Shown piece after piece: positions 10,807-20,530 of a stretch of 61,767 nt of DNA. The stretch covers positions 1 to 61,767 of the forward strand of contig CALPYF020000026.1 of NCBI GenBank assembly GCA_943327755.2, given 5' to 3'. The notes under the pieces are model-generated. The model made no database searches, was not told the origin of the DNA, and saw nothing but the letters and a program-made list of their open reading frames with translations. Position 1 is the first letter of the stretch; every line of letters starts with the position of its first letter. The DNA comes from Deinococcus hopiensis KR-140. Lineage in GTDB: Bacteria; Deinococcota; Deinococci; Deinococcales; Deinococcaceae. Made by a program: the position numbers and the translations under genes.

Positions 10807-12170
10807 TGGCGCTCGACCTGCTCGTCCGGGGCGGGACGCTGGTCACCCCGCATGGACCGATCCGCGCCGATCTGGCCGTGGAGGACGGGCGGATCGTGAG
10901 TCTCGCGCTGGACGTGTTCGCGCCCGCCCGCGAGGAGATCGACGCGACCGGGCTGCACGTCTTCCCCGGCGTGGTGGACGCCCACGTGCACCTGAACGAA
11001 CCGGGCCGCACCCACTGGGAGGGCTTCGACACCGGCACGCGCGCGCTGGCGGCGGGCGGCGCGACGAGTTTCCTGGACATGCCGCTGAATTCCTCGCCGC
11101 CGCTGCTGGACGCGCGGGCCTTCGAAGCGAAACGTGTACTGGGCGAGGCGAAGTCGCGCCTGGATTTCGGTCTGTGGGGCGGCCTGACGCCGCTGAACCT
11201 CCCGGAACTGGACGAGCTGGCGGCGTGCGGCGTGATCGGCTTCAAGGCGTTCATGAGTCACAGCGGCCTGGACGAGTTCCCCGCCGTGGACGACGTGACG
11301 CTGTTCGAGGGGATGCGCGCCGCGCGCCGGGCCGGGCTGGTCGTCGCCACGCACGCCGAGAGCGACGCGTTCACCCGCACGCTGTCGCAGGCGGCCCGTG
11401 AGCAGGGCCGGGCGGGCGTGCGGGACTACCTCGCGTCGCGCCCGCCGGTCACGGAGGCCGAGGCGGTGGGCCGCGCGATCCTCTTCGCCGAGGAGACCGG
11501 CGCGGCCCTGCACCTCGTGCACCTCAGCACCGCGCGCGGCGTCGCCCTGGCCGCCGAGGCCCGCGCGCGCGGTGTGGACGTCACCGCTGAGACCTGCCCG
11601 CACTACCTCCACTGGACCGGGGAGGACGTTGAGCGCGTCGGTGCGCTCCTCAAGTGCGCGCCGCCCATCCGGGACGCGGGCACCCGCGAGGCGCTGTGGG
11701 CGGCGCTGAAGGCCGGGCGGATCGACACGGTCGGCAGTGACCACTCCCCCGCCCCGCCCGACCTGAAAACCGGGGACGACTTCTTTGCCATCTGGGGCGG
11801 CATCAGCGGCGCGCAGTCCACCCTGAACGTCCTGCTCGAGGGCGGGTACTGGCAGCGGAACGTGCCGCTGGAATTGATCGCGGCCGCCTCGTCGCTGAAT
11901 CCCGCGCGGCGCTTCCGGCTGGGCAGCAAGGGCGCGCTGCGGCTGGGCGCGGACGCCGACCTGGCCCTGGTGCGGCTGGACGAGACGTTCACCCTGACCG
12001 AGCTGCACGACCGCCACCACGGCAACCCGTACCGCGGGCAGAGCTTCCGGGGGCGGGTGCAGGCCACGTACCTGCGCGGGCAGCGGGTGTTCGCGCAGCT
12101 GCCCGGCGGGGCGATATTCGACGAGTCCGTGCGGGGGCAGCTGCTGCGCCCGGCGAAGGAGACCGCATGA
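10806..12170 (+). CDS. allB: Allantoinase
   Basis: A 454-aa cyclic amidohydrolase that opens the allantoin ring to allantoate. Visible metal-site residues: HVH in VVDAHVHLNEPG (about 60), a carbamylatable Lys in IGFKAFMSHSG (about 147), His in VATHAES and HLVHLSTARG, and Asp in TVGSDHSP (about 311). Asn-Glu-Pro-Gly after HVH is usual for allantoinases and dihydroorotases; the genes on either side favour allantoinase. The start overlaps the last base of allC and its end overlaps allE, so translation is probably coupled. Confidence 0.92.
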   Translation: MALDLLVRGGTLVTPHGPIRADLAVEDGRIVSLALDVFAPAREEIDATGLHVFPGVVDAHVHLNEPGRTHWEGFDTGTRALAAGGATSFLDMPLNSSPPLLDARAFEAKRVLGEAKSRLDFGLWGGLTPLNLPELDELAACGVIGFKAFMSHSGLDEFPAVDDVTLFEGMRAARRAGLVVATHAESDAFTRTLSQAAREQGRAGVRDYLASRPPVTEAEAVGRAILFAEETGAALHLVHLSTARGVALAAEARARGVDVTAETCPHYLHWTGEDVERVGALLKCAPPIRDAGTREALWAALKAGRIDTVGSDHSPAPPDLKTGDDFFAIWGGISGAQSTLNVLLEGGYWQRNVPLELIAAASSLNPARRFRLGSKGALRLGADADLALVRLDETFTLTELHDRHHGNPYRGQSFRGRVQATYLRGQRVFAQLPGGAIFDESVRGQLLRPAKETA

Positions 12171-12931
12171 AACACCTGGGAGTCACCCGTTCCGCGTTGC
12201 GTGAGGCGCACGCGGTGATCACGCCCGATACGTTCGTCCGCACGGCGCTGGCCGAGTGGCCCGGCAGCGCGGTGGTACTGCACATCGCGCCGGTGATCGG
12301 TCTGGGGGCGAGGTTCGTGCAGTTCACGGCCGAGATGACGGCCGGGGCGCGGGCGCGCGAGTCGGCGCTGGGCTACCAGCGGTTCGTGTTCGTGCTGAGC
12401 GGCGAGGTTCAGGTGGAGGTGGACGGCGAATCCCGCCTGCTAGGCGAGTCGGATCACGTGTTCTTCCCGGCGGGCGCAGCGCACACGCTGGAGGCGCGGG
12501 GCGCGGCGCGGGTGGCGGTGTTCGAGAAGCCGTACCAGGGCGCGCCGGGCGTGGACGCCCCGCCGGTGTGCTGGGGGAACGAGCGGGAGAATCCGGGCGC
12601 GCCGTTCGAGGGCGACGAGCGGCTGATCGCCCGCAAGCTGCTGCCGGACGATCCGCGCTTCGATTTCATGATGAGCACCATGAGTTTCGCGCCGGGCGCG
12701 ACCCTGCCGTACACGGAAGTGCACTACATGGAGCACGGCCTGCTGATGCTCTCGGGCGAGGGCCTGTACAAGCTTCAGGAGGCGTACTACCCGGTGCAGA
12801 CCGGTGACGTGATCTGGATGGGGGCGCACTGCCCGCAGTGGTACGGCGCGCTGGGCCGCGACTGGAGCAAGTACCTGCTGTTCAAGGACATGAACCGCCA
12901 TCCCCTCACCCTGACCGGAGGCCAGCCGTGA
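12167..12931 (+). CDS. allE: (S)-ureidoglycine aminohydrolase
   Basis: A 254-aa bicupin. The first cupin holds FVFVLSGEVQVEVDGES and the second SFAPGATLPYTEVHYMEHGLLMLSGEG, with the Glu/His metal ligands of the AllE/YlbA family. It converts (S)-ureidoglycine to (S)-ureidoglycolate and ammonia and so fixes the direction of the pathway. It starts four bases before the end of allB and ends in a GTGA overlap with the malic enzyme gene. No ureidoglycolate lyase, which would release glyoxylate, is visible in the window. Confidence 0.92.
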   Translation: MKHLGVTRSALREAHAVITPDTFVRTALAEWPGSAVVLHIAPVIGLGARFVQFTAEMTAGARARESALGYQRFVFVLSGEVQVEVDGESRLLGESDHVFFPAGAAHTLEARGAARVAVFEKPYQGAPGVDAPPVCWGNERENPGAPFEGDERLIARKLLPDDPRFDFMMSTMSFAPGATLPYTEVHYMEHGLLMLSGEGLYKLQEAYYPVQTGDVIWMGAHCPQWYGALGRDWSKYLLFKDMNRHPLTLTGGQP

Positions 12932-14655
12932 CCCGCCGCACCCTGCCCCTGACCGACCATTACGACGTCCGCCGCGGCGAGGACGGCCACCGCTACCTCC
13001 ACCCGCTGGTGCGCGGCTTTCCGCTGCTGCGCTTCCCGCTGCTGAACAAGGGCACGGCGTTCACCGAGGCCGAGCGGGAGGCGCTGGGCCTGGACGGCCT
13101 GCTGGCCCCGCAGGTGGACACCCTGGACGCGCTGGTCGAGCGGCAGTACGCGGAGTATGTGCAGATCACGGAGCCGCTGGACCGGCACGTGTTCCTGCGC
13201 AACCTGCAGGACCGCAACGAGGTGCTGTTCTACGCGCTGCTCTCCGCGCATGTCGAGGAGATGCTGCCCGTGGTGTACACGCCGACGGTGGGACTGGCGG
13301 TGCAGAAGTTCAGTCAGATCTACCGCTATCCGCGCGGCCTGACCCTGAGCACCCGGAACATCGAGCGGGCCGGGGCGGCGCTGGCGAACGTGCCGCTGAA
13401 CGACGTGCGGATCATCGTGGCGACCGACAGCAGCGCGATCCTGGGTATCGGGGATCAGGGTTTCGGAGGCATGGCGATCAGCATCGGGAAACTCTCGCTG
13501 TACACCGTGGCGGGCGGCGTGGGTCCGGACAAGACCCTCCCGGTGGAACTGGACGTCGGCACCGGGCGCGCGGACCTGCGGGACGACCCGGCGTACCTGG
13601 GCGTGAAGCACGAGCGGCTGGCCGGGGACGAGTACCTGCGCTTCGTGGACCGCTTCGTGGAGGCCACGTTGCAGCGGTACCCGAAGGCGATCATCCAGTG
13701 GGAGGATTTCAGCAAGGACGCGGCGTTCGAGGTGCTGCGCCGCTACCGCCGGGTGGTGCCGAGCTTCAACGACGACATCCAGGGCACGGGCGCGGTGGTG
13801 CTGGCCGGGGTGCTGAATGCCTGCCGCCTGAAGGGAGAGGCGCTGCGTGATCAGGTGGTCGTCGTGCACGGCGCGGGCGCGGGCGGGGCGGGGGTGGCCC
13901 TGGCGATCCGCGAGGGGATGCGCCGCGAGGGCCTGAGCGAAGCCGAGATCGCGGGGCGGGTGTTCGTGCTCGATTCGCGCGGCCTGCTGACCGACGACCG
14001 CCACATGGAGGACTACAAGCGCGACCTCGCCACGCCGAAGGCCCTGACGGACGGCTGGGCGGGCACCGACCTCGAAAGCGTGATCCGGGAGGCGAAGGCG
14101 ACCGTGCTGCTGGGCCTCAGCGGTCAGGCGGGCATCTTCAGCGAGGGGGTGGTGCGGGCCGCACACGCCAACACGCCCCGCCCGCTGGTGTTCCCGCTGA
14201 GCAACCCCACCGCGAACACGGAGGCCCTCCCGGCGGACATCCTGGCCTGGACCGGTGGGCAGGCGATCGTGGCGACCGGCAGTCCCTTCGACCCGGTCAC
14301 GTTGAACGGCGAGACGCACGAGATCGGGCAGGGGAACAACGCGTTCATCTTCCCCGGGCTGGGCTTCGGCGCGATCCTCGCGCGCGTGCGCGAGGTCACC
14401 GACGAGATGGTCACCGCCGCCGCGTACGCCCTGGCGGAGTACACGCAGACGAACCACCCGGGCCGCACCTACCCGCCGGTCGATGAACTGAGTCACGCCA
14501 GCATTCACGTGGCGGTCGCCGTGATCCGGCAGGCCCTCGCGGACGGCGTCGCCACCGAGTTCACGCTGCGCGGCCAGAGCGACGCGGCGCTGCTGGATAC
14601 CGTCCGGCGCAAGTTCTGGCAGCCGAAGTACCTGCCGTTCCGGCCGCGCGAGTAA
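12928..14655 (+). CDS. maeA: NAD-dependent malic enzyme (malate dehydrogenase, decarboxylating)
   Basis: A 575-aa long-form malic enzyme, close to the usual 565. It oxidatively decarboxylates malate to pyruvate. Motifs: VYTPTVGLAVQKFSQIYRYP, QWEDFSKDAAFEVLRRYR, FNDDIQGTGAVV and the Rossmann loop VVHGAGAGGAGVALAI. The GTG at 12928 is preceded by GGAGG and overlaps the allE stop (GTGA). Its place at the end of an allantoin/malate synthase operon suggests it drains the malate formed from glyoxylate to pyruvate. Confidence 0.93.
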   Translation: MTRRTLPLTDHYDVRRGEDGHRYLHPLVRGFPLLRFPLLNKGTAFTEAEREALGLDGLLAPQVDTLDALVERQYAEYVQITEPLDRHVFLRNLQDRNEVLFYALLSAHVEEMLPVVYTPTVGLAVQKFSQIYRYPRGLTLSTRNIERAGAALANVPLNDVRIIVATDSSAILGIGDQGFGGMAISIGKLSLYTVAGGVGPDKTLPVELDVGTGRADLRDDPAYLGVKHERLAGDEYLRFVDRFVEATLQRYPKAIIQWEDFSKDAAFEVLRRYRRVVPSFNDDIQGTGAVVLAGVLNACRLKGEALRDQVVVVHGAGAGGAGVALAIREGMRREGLSEAEIAGRVFVLDSRGLLTDDRHMEDYKRDLATPKALTDGWAGTDLESVIREAKATVLLGLSGQAGIFSEGVVRAAHANTPRPLVFPLSNPTANTEALPADILAWTGGQAIVATGSPFDPVTLNGETHEIGQGNNAFIFPGLGFGAILARVREVTDEMVTAAAYALAEYTQTNHPGRTYPPVDELSHASIHVAVAVIRQALADGVATEFTLRGQSDAALLDTVRRKFWQPKYLPFRPRE

Positions 14656-14717
14656 CGCGGGGCGGCCCGGACGGGTGGGGCCACCAGCGGGGGTAGGGCG
14701 CCGCCCCGCGCGTGCCC

Positions 14718-14723
14718 TACAGT
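14718..14723 (+). promoter_or_regulatory. Leaderless -10 box of the CHASE3/GGDEF gene
   Basis: TACAGT ends 7 nt before the ATG at 14731, the spacing expected when transcription starts at the start codon. No Shine-Dalgarno sequence is present. Confidence 0.5.
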
Positions 14724-14730
14724 GGCGGCC

Positions 14731-16494
14731 ATGCGCCTGCGCCACCTGCTCCTGCTGTCCCAGCTGCCGTTCTGGGCGCTGCTGCTGGCGTCGTTCCTGA
14801 CCCTCCAGAGCAGCCTGGACCGGCGCGTCCAGACCCTGGCGCAGTCCACGCAGATCCGCACGCAGCTGGAGCAGGTGAACGCGCTGCTCACCCACGTCGT
14901 GGACATGGAGACCGGGGTCCGCGGGTACGTCATCGCCGGACAGCCCACCTTTCTGGAACCGTACTACCGCGGCGAGACCGGGTACGCCGTCACGCTCGGG
15001 GAGCTCAAGAGCCGGGGGCTGGACGGCACGGGCGGGGCGCACCTCGCCAGGATCACGGCCCTGATCTCGCAGTGGCAGACGGAAGTCGCGCAGCCCGAGA
15101 TCCGCCTGCGTTCCCAGGCGCCCGGGCAGGCCGAGTCGCTCGTGCGCAGCGGACGCGGCAAGCGCCTGCTCGATCAGGTGCGGGGCGAGATGGACCGGCT
15201 CGCACAGACGCTCGGCACGCAGCTTCAGGTCGTCAATGCCGCCGCCGAGCGGCAACTCGCGCTGCTGCGCCGCGAGCTGGCGCTGGCCGCCGCCCTGCTG
15301 CTGCTCCTGAGTGTCGGGACGGTCCTCGGCGCCGCGCGGCTCCTCACGCACCCGCTGGAGGCCCTGGGGCGCGGCACGCGGCGCGTGACCGACCAGGAGG
15401 CCACACCCGTGGAGGAACGCGGCCCGCGCGAGTACCGCGACCTGGCGCGCGCATTCAACCACATGACGCGGGGCGTGCAGGACGCCCGTCAGGCCTCCGC
15501 GGACGCCGCTGCGCAGCTGGCCGCCCGCAACGCGTGGCTGAGCGAGCTCGCGCGGCTCAGTGACGCGCTGCAGGCGGCGCGAAGCGTGGACGAGGCCTCG
15601 CAGCTCCTCACGCGGGCGCTGCCGCACCTGCTTCCCGGCACCAGTGGGCAGCTGCTGCAGCACAACGCGTCCCGCAACCTGCTCGTTCCGGCCGCCCAGT
15701 GGGGCGAGGCGGCGCCGCTCCCCTCGCCCGACACCTGCTGGGCCCTGCGGCGCGGCGAACTGCAGGGAGACCCGACGCAGCGTCCGTTCATGCCCGGCTG
15801 CGCCGGACAGCCCCAGCCGTACCTGTGCGCGCCACTGTTCTCGCACGGCGAGACGCTGGGCCTGCTGCGCGTTCAGCCGGGCCCCTCCACGCCGCCGGAC
15901 GCCGTGACCGATGTCGCGCGGCAGGTGGCGCTCGCCCTGGCCGGCCTGCGCCTGCAAGACCGGCTGCTGCAGCAGTCCATCCGGGACCCCCTGACAGGCC
16001 TGTTCAACCGCCGCCACCTGGAAACGCAGCTGGCTGCCGGGGTGGCCGCCGCGCACACCCTGGGCACGCCGCTGCACCTGATCACGCTGGACATTGACCA
16101 CTTCAAGCGGCTGAACGACACCTTCGGCCACGACGCCGGGGACGCCGCGCTCGTGCGGGTCAGTGCGGCGCTGCGCGAGCTCGCGCCGCCTGGCAGCACC
16201 CCCGCCCGGCCGGGCGGCGAGGAGTTCACGCTGCTGCTGCCCCAGGGGGACGCGCCGGAGGCCGCCGCGCTGGCCGAGCAGGTGCGGGCCGCCGTGGCCG
16301 GCCTGACCCTGACGCACGACGGCATCTCGCTGGGGCAGGTCACCGTGTCGCTGGGCGTGGCGACCCTGCCGGCCGGCGGGACGGGCGCGGGATTGACGGC
16401 GGCGGCCGATCAGGCGCTGTACCAGTCCAAACGGACGGGCCGCAACCGCGTGACCCTGGCGGGCGAACTGCAGGCGGTCTCGCCAGGACGCTGA
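14731..16494 (+). CDS. Membrane diguanylate cyclase, CHASE3-HAMP-GAF-GGDEF
   Basis: A 587-aa protein predicted to make c-di-GMP. Membrane segment 1 lies at about 5-27; an extracytoplasmic CHASE3-like helical domain follows (DMETGVRGYVIAGQPTFLEPYY is diagnostic); membrane segment 2 is at about 185-207, then HAMP, a GAF-like domain (about 280-410) and a GGDEF domain. The active-site loop reads GGEEF and the metal Asp region is TLDIDHFKRLNDTFGHDAGD, so catalysis looks possible. The ATG at 14731 is chosen from the leaderless promoter. It follows the allantoin operon by 75 nt but has its own promoter. Confidence 0.9.
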   Translation: MRLRHLLLLSQLPFWALLLASFLTLQSSLDRRVQTLAQSTQIRTQLEQVNALLTHVVDMETGVRGYVIAGQPTFLEPYYRGETGYAVTLGELKSRGLDGTGGAHLARITALISQWQTEVAQPEIRLRSQAPGQAESLVRSGRGKRLLDQVRGEMDRLAQTLGTQLQVVNAAAERQLALLRRELALAAALLLLLSVGTVLGAARLLTHPLEALGRGTRRVTDQEATPVEERGPREYRDLARAFNHMTRGVQDARQASADAAAQLAARNAWLSELARLSDALQAARSVDEASQLLTRALPHLLPGTSGQLLQHNASRNLLVPAAQWGEAAPLPSPDTCWALRRGELQGDPTQRPFMPGCAGQPQPYLCAPLFSHGETLGLLRVQPGPSTPPDAVTDVARQVALALAGLRLQDRLLQQSIRDPLTGLFNRRHLETQLAAGVAAAHTLGTPLHLITLDIDHFKRLNDTFGHDAGDAALVRVSAALRELAPPGSTPARPGGEEFTLLLPQGDAPEAAALAEQVRAAVAGLTLTHDGISLGQVTVSLGVATLPAGGTGAGLTAAADQALYQSKRTGRNRVTLAGELQAVSPGR

Positions 16495-16524
16495 GTCCGC
16501 CGCCCCTCCCCCACGGTCCCCGGC

Positions 16525-17826
<1,302 letters not shown>

Positions 17827-17865
17827 GGGTCCTCCGGTGAGGCTGGGGCAGATCGGGGGCGGCGG

Positions 17866-20394
17866 TCAGGGAACGCGGGGCAGACTGAACGAGAACGTCG
17901 CGCCCTGACCCGGGTCGCTGCTGGCGTGCACGCTGCCGCCGTGCCGCTGCACGATGCGCCGCACGTTGGCGAGTCCCACCCCGGTTCCCGAGAAGTCCTC
18001 GGCGCGGTGAAGGCGCTGGAACACGCCGAACAGCTTGTGCGCGTAGGCCGGGTCGAAGCCCACGCCGTTGTCCTGCACGAAGACCGTCCAGGTCTGTTCG
18101 GTCGTCTCGGCCCACACGCGCACGAGCGCGTCGCTGCGGGTGGCGCTGTACTTCACGGCGTTCGACAGCAGGTTCGTGAGGACCTGGCGGATCAGCGCCG
18201 TGTCGGCGCGGACGGTGGGCAGCGGCGCCACCTGGATGGTCACGCGGCGGCCCTCGAGTTCCGGCGCGAGCGTGGCGCGCGCCGCGGCCGTCACGGCGTT
18301 CAGGTCCACGTCGGTCAGGTGCACCTCCTGCCGGGTCACGCGGGAGAGGACCAGCATCGCGTCGATCAGGGCGTTCATCTGCGCGGCGGACTCCGCGATG
18401 ATGTTGAGGTACCGCGCCGCCTTGGGCTGGGCCTCCAGGTCGCCCAGGCTGCGGCGCAACAGGTCCGTGAAGCCCGCGATGTGCCGCACCGGGGCGCGCA
18501 GGTCGTGGCTGACCGAGTACGCGAAGGCCTCGAGTTCCTCGTTCGCGGCCTGCAGCGCGGCGTTGCTGCGGGCGGTGTCCTGCGAGGTGCGCCGCAGTTC
18601 GCCCAGGCTCGCGGCGCGGTCGAGCGCCAGCTGCAGGCTGCGGGTCACGCCTTCGAGCAGCGCGCGGTCCGCCGGTGTCCAGGGGTGCGGCTCGTACTGC
18701 CCGATGGCGAATACGCCGATGGCTTCGCCCGCCTGCCGCAGCGCAATGGTGGCCGAGGCCCCCACGACGTCGCGGGTGCTCTCGAGCCGGTCGGTGCCCG
18801 GGTCGTACTGCGACTGGTAGTGGGGCTGCCCGGTCTCCCAGGGGATGAGCAGGTTGCGGGTGTCGTGAAAATCCAGTCCGGCGTCCACGGCTACCTGCAG
18901 CGCCGCGTTGCGCAGGCTGCCCACCTGCGAGCGCAGGCGCCACAGGCCGCCTTCGGGTTCGTAGTACACCGCGAAGCCGCCGGGCAGCAGACTCAGGGCC
19001 ACCTCCTGCGCGCGGCGGATCAGGGCCAGGCGGTCTTCCTGAGCGCCCAGGTCCGCGCTGAGCTGCGCGAAGGCCTGCAGCGACCGGGCCTGCGCCTGCA
19101 GCTCCGCGTGCTGCTGCGCCAGCCGCCGCTCGCGGACCTCGCGGTCGACCGCCTGCGCCAGACTGCGTCCCACGGCCTGAAAGACGCGCCGCTCGCGGTC
19201 ACTCCAGTCCGGGGCGCGCTGCGTGCCCATCACGAGCAGCCCGACGGGGCGGCGCTGCTCGGTCACCGGGTACACCGCGAGCGCGCCGAAGGCGTCCACG
19301 CCGGGTACGATCACCAGTTCGTCGTGGCGGCGCGGCACGAACTGCGCCTCGCCCGTGTCGAATGCGGCGCGCAGCACCTCGTGTTCCAGCGGGGTGCCGC
19401 CGCGCAGGCGCGCGGAGAGGCGCGCGGGCAGGTCGCCCAGCAGCGTGGTGGCCCGCCACAGCTCCTGGTCGCGCGTCAGGTACGCGACCGACACGTGGCC
19501 CAGCATGTCCTGCAGGACCAGCGCCGCCTGCCCGCTCAGGTCGCTGACGTTCATGGCGTGCGCGGCCCGTTCCTTGAAGTCCACCAGCGCGCGCAGCGTG
19601 GCGCGTTCCACCGCCAGCTGGTGCGCGCGGGCCACCCGGTCGAGCGCCTGCCCGTACGCGCGGGCCACGCCGGTAAACACGCCGCGCTCGGCGGGCGTCC
19701 AGCCGCTCCGCTCGCGGCACCCGGCGGCCAGCACGGTCTGCGGCCAGTCGGGCACCGTGAACGCCTGGAAGGCCGCCACGTGATACCCGGCGCTTTCCGG
19801 CAGGTGCTGCTCGAACGGCTGCCAGTTGTCGATGAACAGCGGGTCCCGGCGGTCCTCGGCCTCCCGCAGCGCCGGGACGTCGGCCAGCAGGCCCTGGGGG
19901 GCGGGCGTGAGCAGGGCCGGCCCGGCGTGGCTGGACACGAACCGCACCGCCCAGCGCTCCCCGACGCATTCCAGGACGCTCATGGTCACGCCGGGGAGCA
20001 GCTCGCGCAGCAGCTCGTCGGCGCGGCGGTTCAGCGAGGAGAATTCCAGTTCCGACCCGAGCTGCTGCGTGGCCAGCACGGTGGCCTGCAGGGCGCTGTC
20101 CTGCTCCTGGGTCGCGGCGCGCTGCTGGCGGGTCAGGTGATCGTCGAGCAGGTGCGTCAGCGCGAGGCCCTGCCGGTCCGGCGTGCCGCCCAGGTGCAGG
20201 CTGACCAGCGCCGCGCCCTGCCGGGGCAGCGGGACGCCCCCGGCGCGGGGCGGGGCGTGCAGGGTGGCCTGCACGCCGGCGCGGGCGGCGCCGGGGCCAC
20301 TCACGGCCGCCTGCACGTCGCTGATCGTCGTGGCCTGCGTCAGGGCCAGCGTGAAGTCCAGCCAGGCGTCCTCTGGCGCGCGCTCGTGGGTCAC
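17866..20394 (-). CDS. Multi-GAF sensor histidine kinase
   Basis: An 842-aa soluble kinase. The first roughly 590 residues contain several GAF-like sensor repeats (for example VGLLVMGTQRAPDWSDRERRVFQAV and AIGVFAIGQYEPHPWTPADRALLEGV). A HisKA domain with YSVSHDLRAPVRH and a HATPase domain with NLLSNAVKYS and FVQDNGVGFDPAYAHKLFGVF follow. No membrane segment is seen. The GTG at 20394 is chosen because TATCGT lies 6 nt upstream with no ribosome site; the longer frame adds unrelated sequence. The C-terminal half resembles the kinases at 23357 and 24734, suggesting duplication. No response regulator gene adjoins it. Confidence 0.88.
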   Translation of the reverse strand: MTHERAPEDAWLDFTLALTQATTISDVQAAVSGPGAARAGVQATLHAPPRAGGVPLPRQGAALVSLHLGGTPDRQGLALTHLLDDHLTRQQRAATQEQDSALQATVLATQQLGSELEFSSLNRRADELLRELLPGVTMSVLECVGERWAVRFVSSHAGPALLTPAPQGLLADVPALREAEDRRDPLFIDNWQPFEQHLPESAGYHVAAFQAFTVPDWPQTVLAAGCRERSGWTPAERGVFTGVARAYGQALDRVARAHQLAVERATLRALVDFKERAAHAMNVSDLSGQAALVLQDMLGHVSVAYLTRDQELWRATTLLGDLPARLSARLRGGTPLEHEVLRAAFDTGEAQFVPRRHDELVIVPGVDAFGALAVYPVTEQRRPVGLLVMGTQRAPDWSDRERRVFQAVGRSLAQAVDREVRERRLAQQHAELQAQARSLQAFAQLSADLGAQEDRLALIRRAQEVALSLLPGGFAVYYEPEGGLWRLRSQVGSLRNAALQVAVDAGLDFHDTRNLLIPWETGQPHYQSQYDPGTDRLESTRDVVGASATIALRQAGEAIGVFAIGQYEPHPWTPADRALLEGVTRSLQLALDRAASLGELRRTSQDTARSNAALQAANEELEAFAYSVSHDLRAPVRHIAGFTDLLRRSLGDLEAQPKAARYLNIIAESAAQMNALIDAMLVLSRVTRQEVHLTDVDLNAVTAAARATLAPELEGRRVTIQVAPLPTVRADTALIRQVLTNLLSNAVKYSATRSDALVRVWAETTEQTWTVFVQDNGVGFDPAYAHKLFGVFQRLHRAEDFSGTGVGLANVRRIVQRHGGSVHASSDPGQGATFSFSLPRVP

Positions 20395-20400
20395 GGTGTC

Positions 20401-20406
20401 ACGATA
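20401..20406 (-). promoter_or_regulatory. Leaderless -10 box of the multi-GAF kinase
   Basis: TATCGT on the minus strand, 6 nt before the GTG at 20394. This decides the start over upstream alternatives. Confidence 0.5.
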
Positions 20407-20530
20407 GCGCGCTGGACCGGCCGGGCGGCGCAGGTCAATCCCCCGGCGGCGGCATGCAGATGCGGCGCGGCCAGCGTGGTGCCCGTGAGATACTGCGTGC
20501 AGTTCCCCCCACACTGCTTTCAGGACGGTT

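Noticed and set aside
12787..16317. 1,176-aa minus-strand open frame opposite malic enzyme and the CHASE3/GGDEF gene
   Set aside because: It crosses two well-supported genes on the other strand, is rich in Arg, Gln and His with no domain, and is explained by the third-position GC bias of the real genes.
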